The notes below the pieces were generated by a model. The model did no database searches. It was not told where the DNA came from and worked only from the letters and a program-made list of their open reading frames with translations. Both the position numbers and the translations under genes were made by a program. 47,406 nt of DNA from Candidatus Parvarchaeota archaeon (GTDB lineage: Archaea; Nanobdellota; Nanobdellia; JAFCGN01), in the NCBI GenBank assembly GCA_017609105.1, contig JAFCEQ010000001.1, forward strand, positions 1 through 47,406, given 5' to 3'. Below are positions 15,628-23,364 of this stretch, piece by piece. How positions within the stretch are numbered: the stretch's first letter is position 1; each line of letters begins with the position of its first letter.

Positions 15628-16818
15628 TTAAAACCATTTCTCATTATTTTCTCTTAATTTTTTTAAAGCAATTAAATCCTTATCAATCAAGAATTTAAGA
15701 GCAGCTCCTCCAGCAGTGCTGTAATTCAAATATAAATCAGGATTAACTGTTTGTATTGCTGTTCTTGAATCATCACCGCAAATAAGATGAGGGTAATAAG
15801 TTAATATTTTAGAGATTTCTTTTGTTGCATTCGTGAATCCTCCTTCTGTCCATGACATAGCGCCTGCGTGAAGAACTCTACTAATTTTCTTGCTATCAAG
15901 TTTAATTTTCTGAAAATGCAAGTCAACAATTCTATAATTTGGAGGCACGTCATCACCAAAATCAATGTTTTTTATTCTTCTCTCAACAGGATTATAACAA
16001 ATCAAAATTTTTGGTGCAAGCAAATTATTTGAAGGAATGTTATCTAAAATCCTTCTTGCTTGTTTTGAAAAATCCCCTCCATTATCTGTTTTTAAAGAAT
16101 CTCCAATATCATGTCCTGCTTGTTCATAAAGAATATTAAAAACAACGCCGCCAAGAAGGATAGGACTGAATTTCCCGAAATATTCTACTGCTTCCAACTT
16201 CTCTTTTAATTTAGCCCCTCCAATAATGTATAAAGTGTTCTCATAATTATTAAAAAAAGGTTTCAAGAGTTTTAATTGAATTCTTGCACTCAAACCAAGA
16301 TAAGACGGAAGATAATTCATAACACCTGTAACACTCGCATTATCCCTATGAGCTACTGAAAGAGTGTCTAAAACAAAGAAATCAGATGTTTCGCTTAACA
16401 ATCTCGCAAGATTACTATCATTCATTTCATCAGCTTGCGTCCATCTCGTATTTTCAAATAATATAAGCTTGTTCTCCTTTAAATTCCTGCTTTCTTTTTT
16501 TAAGAGCTGCAAATCATAAGGAAGAAACTTAACTTCTAAATTATTGCTGAATTTTTGCTTTAATTTATCTTCAAGCTTTTCCACAATAAAACTCAAAGAA
16601 TTAGGTTCTTTACCTTTCTTGTACCTGCCATTATGTGAAATAATAATTGGTTTTTTTCCATGCCTTAAAAGATAATCAAGAGTGAGTAAAGAAGAATCAA
16701 GACGAAAAAAATTATTGCTTTTTGGCTTAATATTGTAATCCACGCGAGTAAGAGCTTTTTCTCCGCGCAAAGATTTTTCATTAATAAAAGCATAATCAGT
16801 GTTAAAATCAAAACTCAT
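15628..16818 (-). CDS. pgk: Phosphoglycerate kinase, divergent
   Basis: A 396-residue glycolytic or gluconeogenic kinase interconverting 1,3-bisphosphoglycerate and 3-phosphoglycerate with ATP. Visible are TRVDYNIKP near residue 24 (usually RxDxNVP), SHNGRYKKG near 59, FENTRW near 120, AHRDNASVTG near 156 (usually AHRAHAS), IIGGAKLKEKLE near 199, ICGDDSRTAIQ near 347 (usually GGGDTxA) and YSTAGGAAL near 364 (usually STGGGA). Substrate arginines and the GGAK loop are kept, but the nucleotide loops are altered. It is probably active but belongs to a divergent branch. No other glycolysis gene is in the window. Confidence 0.85.
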   Translation of the reverse strand: MSFDFNTDYAFINEKSLRGEKALTRVDYNIKPKSNNFFRLDSSLLTLDYLLRHGKKPIIISHNGRYKKGKEPNSLSFIVEKLEDKLKQKFSNNLEVKFLPYDLQLLKKESRNLKENKLILFENTRWTQADEMNDSNLARLLSETSDFFVLDTLSVAHRDNASVTGVMNYLPSYLGLSARIQLKLLKPFFNNYENTLYIIGGAKLKEKLEAVEYFGKFSPILLGGVVFNILYEQAGHDIGDSLKTDNGGDFSKQARRILDNIPSNNLLAPKILICYNPVERRIKNIDFGDDVPPNYRIVDLHFQKIKLDSKKISRVLHAGAMSWTEGGFTNATKEISKILTYYPHLICGDDSRTAIQTVNPDLYLNYSTAGGAALKFLIDKDLIALKKLRENNEKWF

Positions 16819-16884
16819 GTATTACTTAGTAATACTTTATATTTATTAATATTTGTGTATAAGAGTGTTTATTTTTAAAAAAAT

Positions 16885-17145
16885 TTATTCAAGAATTTCA
16901 ACAAAAGTGTTTAAACTTTGTCCTGGCATGCCTTTCTCAAAAATTGCTCTTACAACTCCTTTACTCCCATGCACATTACTTATTTTTCCTTTTATTTTTT
17001 TTCCAGAAGGGCTTGTCCATTCAACTTCTTTTCCAACTAATTTTCCTGCTTTCTCTTTTGAATCAATCTCTTTTATTCTTAATAACATATGATTATTGTA
17101 TTGCGTGTGCCTGCCTCTTCTGTATGAAACTATTTGTGCTTTCAT
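16885..17145 (-). CDS. rpl35ae: Large-subunit ribosomal protein eL33 (L35Ae)
   Basis: An 86-residue L35Ae. The start MKAQIVSYRRGRHTQ, the core GKEVEWTSPSGKKIKG and the end VVRAIFEKGMPGQSL are typical of the family's small beta-barrel. It is divergent from the orphan gene at 17265, with a 119-base promoter region between. Confidence 0.94.
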   Translation of the reverse strand: MKAQIVSYRRGRHTQYNNHMLLRIKEIDSKEKAGKLVGKEVEWTSPSGKKIKGKISNVHGSKGVVRAIFEKGMPGQSLNTFVEILE

Positions 17146-17260
17146 AATGTTTATTTCCTAATTTATATGTTTATAAAAATTTCGTTTAATTAACTTATAG
17201 TGTTTAAATAATTTTTAACAATAATAAATAAAAAGACAGTCATTTTTAGTAATTATTATG

Positions 17261-17276
17261 GGGGGTGTTTAAGATT
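17261..17276 (+). promoter_or_regulatory. GGGGGTG ribosome site, six bases before an ATT
   Basis: GGGGGTG at 17261-17267 is followed by TTTAAG and then ATT. Genes with the same signal in this window start six bases after it, which would make ATT the initiator here and the track's GTG part of the ribosome site. Confidence 0.45.
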
Positions 17277-17816
17277 AAAGAAGAATTCTATGTAATAGGA
17301 ATTAAAACTCACGCTCTTGACAAAAAAGATAGCATGGAAAACATAATAAATAAAGCAGAAGTTTTCGGATTTGAAAAGTTTAAGCAAAAAATAATTCAAA
17401 TATTTAAAGAAACAGTGGAATTAAAAAAAGAATATTTGAATATTTATGAAAAAGTCAAAAAATTAAGTGAATCAGAAAATTTTATTAATGAACTTCAAAG
17501 CATAGAAAATCTTTTAGGAATAAATAATAGTGATTTGCCAAAAAAAGAAAAACACGTTCTTCCTGTTTTAGAAAACAGAAAAAATTATCTTAAAACTTGT
17601 TTTGACTTTTATTTAAGCAATCAAACTGAAAATAAAAAAGAAGTAAAAGTTTATTTAAGAACTGAAGCCCCGAATAATGATTATCTTGAATTAAGAACAA
17701 ATTTAAGAAATCTTAAGGAATGGAATCAAACACCATTATTTAATAAAAAAAACCCTTTAAAAGAGTCTGAGAACATAAAAACTCTTGAAGATGTGATTTC
17801 ATTACTTGGAATTTAA
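17265..17816 (+). CDS. Hypothetical helical protein, about 180 aa
   Basis: I do not recognise this protein. It is about 183 residues, rich in Lys and Glu, and predicted mostly helical, with a coiled-coil-like stretch at residues 40-75 (FKETVELKKEYLNIYEKVKK). There are no membrane segments or cysteine motifs. The start is uncertain: GTG at 17265 lies inside a strong GGGGGTG site, so initiation may occur at ATT 17274, giving 180 residues. An ATG at 17258 is out of frame and closes after four codons. It is divergent from rpl35ae and convergent with the nucleotidyltransferase gene. Confidence 0.6.
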   Translation: MFKIKEEFYVIGIKTHALDKKDSMENIINKAEVFGFEKFKQKIIQIFKETVELKKEYLNIYEKVKKLSESENFINELQSIENLLGINNSDLPKKEKHVLPVLENRKNYLKTCFDFYLSNQTENKKEVKVYLRTEAPNNDYLELRTNLRNLKEWNQTPLFNKKNPLKESENIKTLEDVISLLGI

Positions 17817-17891
17817 AAAAAAATTGTTATGCTAACAAACTTTCTGAACTTTTAATTCTTTATTTTAATAAATTTTATTCTTAATCAAAAA

Positions 17892-19058
17892 TTATCTTTG
17901 CCCAAGCTTTTTTCTTATAATTTCTTCTGCTTCTTCGCTTGCATCTTTTATTTTTTCAGTTGCTATTATGCCATCTAATTTCATCTTCTTTTTTTCTTCA
18001 GTCCTGTCATATAATTCATATAAGTCAGAAACTCCTTTTTTTGCTCTAATTTTTTTCAATTCTTTTTCAGCTTTTTTAACATATTCTTTTACTTTTTTTA
18101 ACCAAACATCATATTCTTCTCCTGTAAACTCTTTTTTTTCTTTATGCTCTATGTCTTTGAATACTTTAACAATATCTTTAACAAGTTCTGCATCTTCTTT
18201 TGTTAAAATTTTTTCAGGAACAGCGTATTTCAATATGAATTCTGCTGCTTCTTTTGGAACAGGCGGGCGATAACCCATTTCAACTAATAATGCTTGGGTT
18301 GCGCTTATTACAGCAAGCCCTAAATTATACGCTAATTTGTGCGTCATTGTTTCTTCTGTTAATCTTATTAAATCATGGCTTGATTGAATTAACTTATCAA
18401 CAGCTTCTTTTGTTGGTTTGATTTTGCCCATTCTCATAAGCATTTGAATTGGAAGAATAAAACCTGTATCAAATAAGATTATTCCATCGCGAAGAACTAA
18501 ATTAAAAAGAACAGGATTGCCTTCCCTAACGTATTCCCAGAATTCTGTTAATAAATAAGCTTGTGGATGAATTTTTTTTGAAATAGGGTAAGCCATGTCA
18601 ACCATTTTTTGAAAAAGTTTTTCTTTGAGTTCAATTCTTGTCATTCTTTGAACATCAGTGTCATCAACTATGATTGCAATATCAATATCGCTCGTTTTTT
18701 TCTTTCCTTTACCTGTTTTACTTGAACCTCCTATAACCATTGATTTAATATATTTCCCGAATTTCTCAACCACTACTTCAACATATTTTTGCAAAGCCCT
18801 AGCATCCTTTCTTGAAAGATATTTTTGCAGAGTAGGTATTTTACCAAATTGCATTCCTTGAGCTAAGAATTTTTTTCTTTTCTGAATTGCTTGCATCTCA
18901 CTGAGTTTTTTCCTTCCTCTTAATAATTCAAGACCTGCAACTTGTGGGATGTCATGAATACTCGTTTTTGATGAATTAAGAATCTCTTGTTCTTTTTTGT
19001 TATCTTCTTTTTTCACGCTTGGTTTTTTACTCACAGTTTTCCTTATTTCAGAACTCAT
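17892..19058 (-). CDS. Nucleotidyltransferase-domain protein (long paralogue)
   Basis: A 388-residue protein. A basic low-complexity N-terminus (residues 1-45) is followed by a nucleotidyltransferase core with VIGGSSKTGKGKKKTSDIDIAIIVDD near 108-133, holding the GS motif and the intact D-x-D metal pair. A helical domain follows (200-330, with a stretch recalling HEPN or MNT-associated helices), then a Lys- and Glu-rich tail. It shares this layout, including a HPQAYLLTEFWEYVREGNP segment, with the shorter paralogue at 20290-21171. Targets may be RNA, protein or small molecules; nothing in the sequence decides. Confidence 0.75.
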   Translation of the reverse strand: MSSEIRKTVSKKPSVKKEDNKKEQEILNSSKTSIHDIPQVAGLELLRGRKKLSEMQAIQKRKKFLAQGMQFGKIPTLQKYLSRKDARALQKYVEVVVEKFGKYIKSMVIGGSSKTGKGKKKTSDIDIAIIVDDTDVQRMTRIELKEKLFQKMVDMAYPISKKIHPQAYLLTEFWEYVREGNPVLFNLVLRDGIILFDTGFILPIQMLMRMGKIKPTKEAVDKLIQSSHDLIRLTEETMTHKLAYNLGLAVISATQALLVEMGYRPPVPKEAAEFILKYAVPEKILTKEDAELVKDIVKVFKDIEHKEKKEFTGEEYDVWLKKVKEYVKKAEKELKKIRAKKGVSDLYELYDRTEEKKKMKLDGIIATEKIKDASEEAEEIIRKKLGQR

Positions 19059-19225
19059 AAGAGTAATTTATGAAAACAAACTTTATAAACATTATCAAAT
19101 TAAGTAATTTGTATAACAAACAAATTCCCTGAAAAAATAATTTAAAAAAGTATTACCAAAAAGTATTTAAATAAATAATTACTACTGAAAGATAGTAAAA
19201 ATATATTTTTTATGTGGTGGTTTAA

Positions 19226-20176
19226 ATGAAGGATATTTTGAATGAAGGAGAAAAATCACAGCAAGCAATAGGTTTTTTAAGTCAAATTGTTGAGAATAAA
19301 GAAGTTAAATTACAGAACGGGACTTCAATAAGATTTCAAAATGAATTCTTAAACAAAATCAGGAACTGGAATAATTTAAATCCAGCAGAAATGCTTGGTT
19401 TTATTAATACTTTCTTTAATGGAGTGGATACTTCAAAAGCACTTGGTTCAAGCGGTGCACTTTATTCAGATTTAAACAATCCTAATGATAATAATACAAT
19501 TAGAGACAATAATTCTGCAGTGAATAGTTATGTTGGTTTTTTTCTTAGAAATAATGAGGATGCTTTTAAAGGAATTGATAACTTAAATAACGCTATTAGA
19601 AATATTTTGACTCCAGAATCAGTATTAGAATTTTATTTAACAGGAAGGAGGATGGAAGTTAATGATAGTGATATTTATGGTTTCACGAATTTAGGAACAA
19701 CAAGAATTCTTTCAAATCCTGGAAATTACACGGATAAAACTCTTGATTGTTTAGTTGAACTACTTGAAGCTAATGACGCAAGCATTTACAGTAATGACCT
19801 TGATTTAAAAGATGATGTTAAAGCAATTATTTACACAAATGCTAAAGATTTTACATCAGTTGATAATGCATTGAACGCTTACCTTCCTGAAGGAGGTGCA
19901 AGCGGAATTTTAAGTGCTGCAGAACAGAATCAATTCAGGAATGATTTAGTTAAAATAATGAAAGCAAGAACTCCAGAAATTGTGAGTAAGAATTTCCCTA
20001 AAAAAAGCATTGATGACTTTTTAAACAATATACTAATAGATAAGAATGCTTTAAGTAACGCAAATGAGTACAATATAAGGGATTCTGCTTATGGAGGAGC
20101 AGGAGAGAGATTCAAGTATACAACAAATACTTTGAAAGTGTATGAAACAATAACTAAATTGAACGGAAGACAATAA
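19226..20176 (+). CDS. Hypothetical protein, 316 aa
   Basis: I do not recognise this protein. It is 316 residues, rich in Asn and Asp, without cysteines forming motifs, a signal peptide or membrane helices, and predicted to be mostly short helices, suggesting a helical-repeat scaffold. Start support is strong: GTGGTGG lies six bases before the ATG. It sits between two nucleotidyltransferase paralogues read on the other strand, is divergent from the first and convergent with the second, and is transcribed alone. Base composition matches the surroundings. Confidence 0.65.
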   Translation: MKDILNEGEKSQQAIGFLSQIVENKEVKLQNGTSIRFQNEFLNKIRNWNNLNPAEMLGFINTFFNGVDTSKALGSSGALYSDLNNPNDNNTIRDNNSAVNSYVGFFLRNNEDAFKGIDNLNNAIRNILTPESVLEFYLTGRRMEVNDSDIYGFTNLGTTRILSNPGNYTDKTLDCLVELLEANDASIYSNDLDLKDDVKAIIYTNAKDFTSVDNALNAYLPEGGASGILSAAEQNQFRNDLVKIMKARTPEIVSKNFPKKSIDDFLNNILIDKNALSNANEYNIRDSAYGGAGERFKYTTNTLKVYETITKLNGRQ

Positions 20177-20289
20177 ACACTAAAAACAATTTTTTTAATT
20201 TAATTATTCTTTTTTTTTAATTATTTTTTTAGCAATAAATTTTTTTACTATGCGATATTCCTTTATTATTTTTTTTAACTACTTTTTTC

Positions 20290-21171
20290 TTATTTTTTTG
20301 AACTTGTTTTAGAAGTTTTTTTCTTAGAAATTTTTTTATTTTCTTTTGTTCTTATTATTTTTTCTATTTTTTGCACAAACCTCTCTACCTTGTTTCTTAA
20401 TTCATCAAGTTCTTTTCCTTTTATTGTTTTTATTTTTCCTATTGACATGTTTTTTATTAGAACGCGAATATCTTCTATGAGTTTTAAATCAGATTCTGTT
20501 ATTTTTTTGTTGAATTCCTTTTTCATCATTTTTGGTAGTTCTGAAGGAACGCCTGGAGTTAATTCTTTGCTCATTAATGCTGATTGACAAGCATCCATTA
20601 CAGCCCAGTATAAGTCATCAACTGCTATGAGCATGTGAGTGTTGGACGCTCTTAATAATAGTTTAGCCCTGTTCAAGTGCGCTTCAACTGCTTCTTTGCT
20701 TGGCTTGAACCTTCCTTTCTCTAACAATTTCTTCATGGGCTTGAAAAACCCTGTGTCCACGATTGGCGTGCCATCCCTTAATAAAGTTATGATAACAGGG
20801 TCGCTATTCCTAACTGCATCCCAGTAATCACTTATTCCAAGAGTTGTTATGTGAAGCTTGTTAACAGCGTTTAATTCTGCTAAGATTTTGCCTAATGCAA
20901 GTCTGTAAGTGGATACAATCTCGTCAGTGATTGGTTGGTGTAAGTCATCCACGAGAACAAGCAAGTCAATATCATTATACTTATTTTCACGCATTATACT
21001 TCCCCAAAGAATTACTGCGTGCACAAAACTTCCTAATTCTTTAACTAATTTTTTTGTGAATGAATAAATTATTTCTAAATCTTTTTCATCAATTTTTCCT
21101 TTAACACCTGCTGCTTTCATTCGTTGTCTTTGAGATAAAACTTTTAACGTGTCAAAAACGCTTCTTTTCAT
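20290..21171 (-). CDS. Nucleotidyltransferase-domain protein (short paralogue)
   Basis: About 293 residues. The nucleotidyltransferase core is VILWGSIMRENKYNDIDLLVLVDD near 57-81, with the GS motif and intact D-x-D. The following DYWDAVRNSDPVIITLLRDG parallels EYVREGNPVLFNLVLRDG of the long paralogue, and FKPSKEAVEAHLNRAK parallels its KPTKEAVDKLIQSSH. The C-terminus is a lysine- and serine-rich tail (KKISKKKTSKTSSKK). The ATG at 21171 has GTG six bases upstream; the track begins on that GTG. The two genes are probably an old duplication. Confidence 0.75.
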   Translation of the reverse strand: MKRSVFDTLKVLSQRQRMKAAGVKGKIDEKDLEIIYSFTKKLVKELGSFVHAVILWGSIMRENKYNDIDLLVLVDDLHQPITDEIVSTYRLALGKILAELNAVNKLHITTLGISDYWDAVRNSDPVIITLLRDGTPIVDTGFFKPMKKLLEKGRFKPSKEAVEAHLNRAKLLLRASNTHMLIAVDDLYWAVMDACQSALMSKELTPGVPSELPKMMKKEFNKKITESDLKLIEDIRVLIKNMSIGKIKTIKGKELDELRNKVERFVQKIEKIIRTKENKKISKKKTSKTSSKK

Positions 21172-21209
21172 TCTTATCACTTAAAAACATTACAATTATT
21201 AATTAATTA

Positions 21210-21725
21210 CTAATTATTAATGAATCCAATTATTATAATGTTTTGGTTTCCACTAAACCTACTTATATTATGAATTATTTCTCTTACTATTTGTAATTGA
21301 GTTAAAGCAAAATCATTTAATCTTCCTTCTTTATCAATAATTCTTTTTTTTGCTTCTTTTTGATTTGTTTTTCTAAAAAAAAATAAATCTATGTGTTGAT
21401 AGTGTAACTTTAAATCTTCTGAGATACAATGAAATTTAGTAAAATAATCACAAGCATCTTTTTCGTTTGCTCTGCGTTCTAGCCAAATTAAAAAATCGTA
21501 ATCATTGTTTTTTTTGTTTAATTTTTCTTTTATATTAATACCTTCATATTCAGTTCCCTTTAATATTTTCTTAAATGATTTATCGCTAAATGAGGGATTT
21601 AATCCAACAAAAAGAATGCCTCCTTGCTTAAATTCAGGATAAAGAAGTGGAAGATACTCTCCACTTTCGGAGGGATAATCCTTCCATACTTTTAGTATCT
21701 TCGAATTAATATATGTATTTTCCAT
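21210..21725 (-). CDS. Uracil-DNA-glycosylase-like protein, C-terminally truncated
   Basis: A 171-residue protein with ILFVGLNPSFS near residue 36, matching motif A of the uracil-DNA glycosylase superfamily (GxNPS/G), and HIDLFFFRKTNQKEA near 114, typical of a prokaryotic UDG-like family. Family members continue for roughly 70-80 residues after the strand seen here as NIIIIGF, including the second active-site loop. Here the frame ends at INN with TAG then TAA, and the next gene begins 36 bases on, so the C-terminal part is missing. It is probably inactive as a glycosylase. Recognition of the family is from memory of its motifs. Confidence 0.6.
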   Translation of the reverse strand: MENTYINSKILKVWKDYPSESGEYLPLLYPEFKQGGILFVGLNPSFSDKSFKKILKGTEYEGINIKEKLNKKNNDYDFLIWLERRANEKDACDYFTKFHCISEDLKLHYQHIDLFFFRKTNQKEAKKRIIDKEGRLNDFALTQLQIVREIIHNISRFSGNQNIIIIGFINN

Positions 21726-21764
21726 GTTATTCAGTACATTATGTGCTTTTAAAAAATTTTATTA

Positions 21765-23330
21765 TTACCTGCCAAATGCAAGTAATATGCTCAAAAAATA
21801 GCAAGAAAGGTTTTGTCCTTGCGTTGGGTCAGCTGTTAAGTAAGTAGGACCCCAAACATCTCTTATATCAACTCCTCCTACTAAATAATTATCAGGATTA
21901 ATAGCATCTAAGGAAATAGCGTAACCAGGCCCTCCTTGACCTGAAACAAAAGTTTCAGTGATTACCTTACCCTTAAACCCTTTTTCTTTCAAAAATTTTT
22001 TAATGTTCTCCCTAACTTTTTTGTTAAAAACTTCGTTCTCAACTTCTCCAAGAGGAAGATGAGCATCACTATCACCGTAATTCTCATGCGCGTGCACATG
22101 AATAACAGGCACTTTTAATTCTTTCAAGTACTGATCAGGAGTTCCAATCTTTTTTTTCTCTCCAGTTAATGGATCAGTGTATTCTATTCCATAAGAAGAT
22201 GCTGCATGCCCCATATCAAAAGTGACTCCAATCATATTCCTTATTTGCTCCTTATTCAAACCGTATTCAGGTTTTTCTAATTCCTTGTATAATTGTTGAA
22301 TAATATCATTCATATCCCCAGGATTTTCAATAATGAATCTTGAATCACTATTCTCCAAACCAATTTTAATCCCTTTTCTTACTGTTTCAGCAGCAACAGG
22401 AGCGAATTCTTTAACAAAATTTTCTTTATACTTCTTAACTCCTTCTTCTATTAAGGGTTTAGCTTTTTCACCAATAAATTCACCGTAATCCTTTTTTATA
22501 TCTTCTAAGTTTTCCTCCATTAATTGCGTGTTTTTCTTCAATAACTCATACTGTTCTCTTATTTTCCTTAATTCTTTTTCAGAAATTTTTCTTGAAGGAT
22601 CTAAATTTATTGGCGTTCTCATTCTTGCTTCAGGAGATAAGTTCAAATTCTTATAAAGAACTGCTCTCATATCAGGATTATCAGTTTGATTCCACAAGGT
22701 TATGAAATCCTCTGAAATTACTTTTTCCATTTCTTTTTGAACATTCTTCAATAACTTCAATTGATACTCGTTCTCAGTAATTGATGTTTCTAATTTTCTT
22801 TTTGTTGCTTCATTATACTTGTTTATGAAATAATTTCTCGGATCCAATCCTTTTTCTTTTGCTTCACGCAGATACCTATCAGGAATTCTTATTGGTTGCA
22901 TTTGCTTGTTTGAATTATCATAAACATAAGCGTATTCATCAGGAAGTTTTTGCATTGTTGTCCCACCAGGATGCATTACTATTAATTTCGCGCCAGTATC
23001 CTCGCAGAATTGAATTCCTGTTTTCCAATGTTTCTTAGCTTCCTCATTTTTTTTAGGGTCTGGAACACCGAACTCGTAAACCCCGCTTTCAACAGGAGCA
23101 TGCCAAGTTAATTCCACTTTGTTTTCTTCAGCAAGAGTTCTTATTGCTTCTCTCGCTGATTTCCCTGATTGTCCTGCTAAACCCCCGAGTTCAACAACTG
23201 GCGCGCCCCAATTAATCGCTCTGTCTAATCCCATGAAAGCAGGTAATTTCTCTGCAATACCATAACTCGCGCCCATTGGCGCAGGCCCAAAATAAGAGCC
23301 TATTTTCTTCTCTTCTTTCTTTTCTGACAT
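21765..23330 (-). CDS. TIM-barrel metalloenzyme-like protein with large helical insertion
   Basis: A 521-residue protein whose ends form an AP endonuclease 2 / xylose isomerase-type barrel. Likely ligands are WHAP (H77), VMHPGG (H120), IENPG (E335), FDMGHA (D372, H375), HVHAHE (411-416) and TETF (E459). Between H120 and E335 lies an insertion of about 180 residues, largely charged helix (for example LKLLKNVQKEMEKV and LRKIREQYELLKKN) suited to a coiled coil. The end, from about residue 490 (WGPTYLTADPTQGQ, then a hydrophobic YFLSILLAFGR), is unusual. The reaction is unknown. It is the second gene of a pair, 34 bases after the 461-aa gene, and has GTG seven bases before its ATG. Confidence 0.7.
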   Translation of the reverse strand: MSEKKEEKKIGSYFGPAPMGASYGIAEKLPAFMGLDRAINWGAPVVELGGLAGQSGKSAREAIRTLAEENKVELTWHAPVESGVYEFGVPDPKKNEEAKKHWKTGIQFCEDTGAKLIVMHPGGTTMQKLPDEYAYVYDNSNKQMQPIRIPDRYLREAKEKGLDPRNYFINKYNEATKRKLETSITENEYQLKLLKNVQKEMEKVISEDFITLWNQTDNPDMRAVLYKNLNLSPEARMRTPINLDPSRKISEKELRKIREQYELLKKNTQLMEENLEDIKKDYGEFIGEKAKPLIEEGVKKYKENFVKEFAPVAAETVRKGIKIGLENSDSRFIIENPGDMNDIIQQLYKELEKPEYGLNKEQIRNMIGVTFDMGHAASSYGIEYTDPLTGEKKKIGTPDQYLKELKVPVIHVHAHENYGDSDAHLPLGEVENEVFNKKVRENIKKFLKEKGFKGKVITETFVSGQGGPGYAISLDAINPDNYLVGGVDIRDVWGPTYLTADPTQGQNLSCYFLSILLAFGR

Positions 23331-23364
23331 TCTAAATCACTTTTTTTTATTTCAAATTCTTATC

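Noticed and set aside
16853-17147. Two overlapping plus-strand ORFs
   Set aside because: Both are antisense to eL33 and look like shadow frames.
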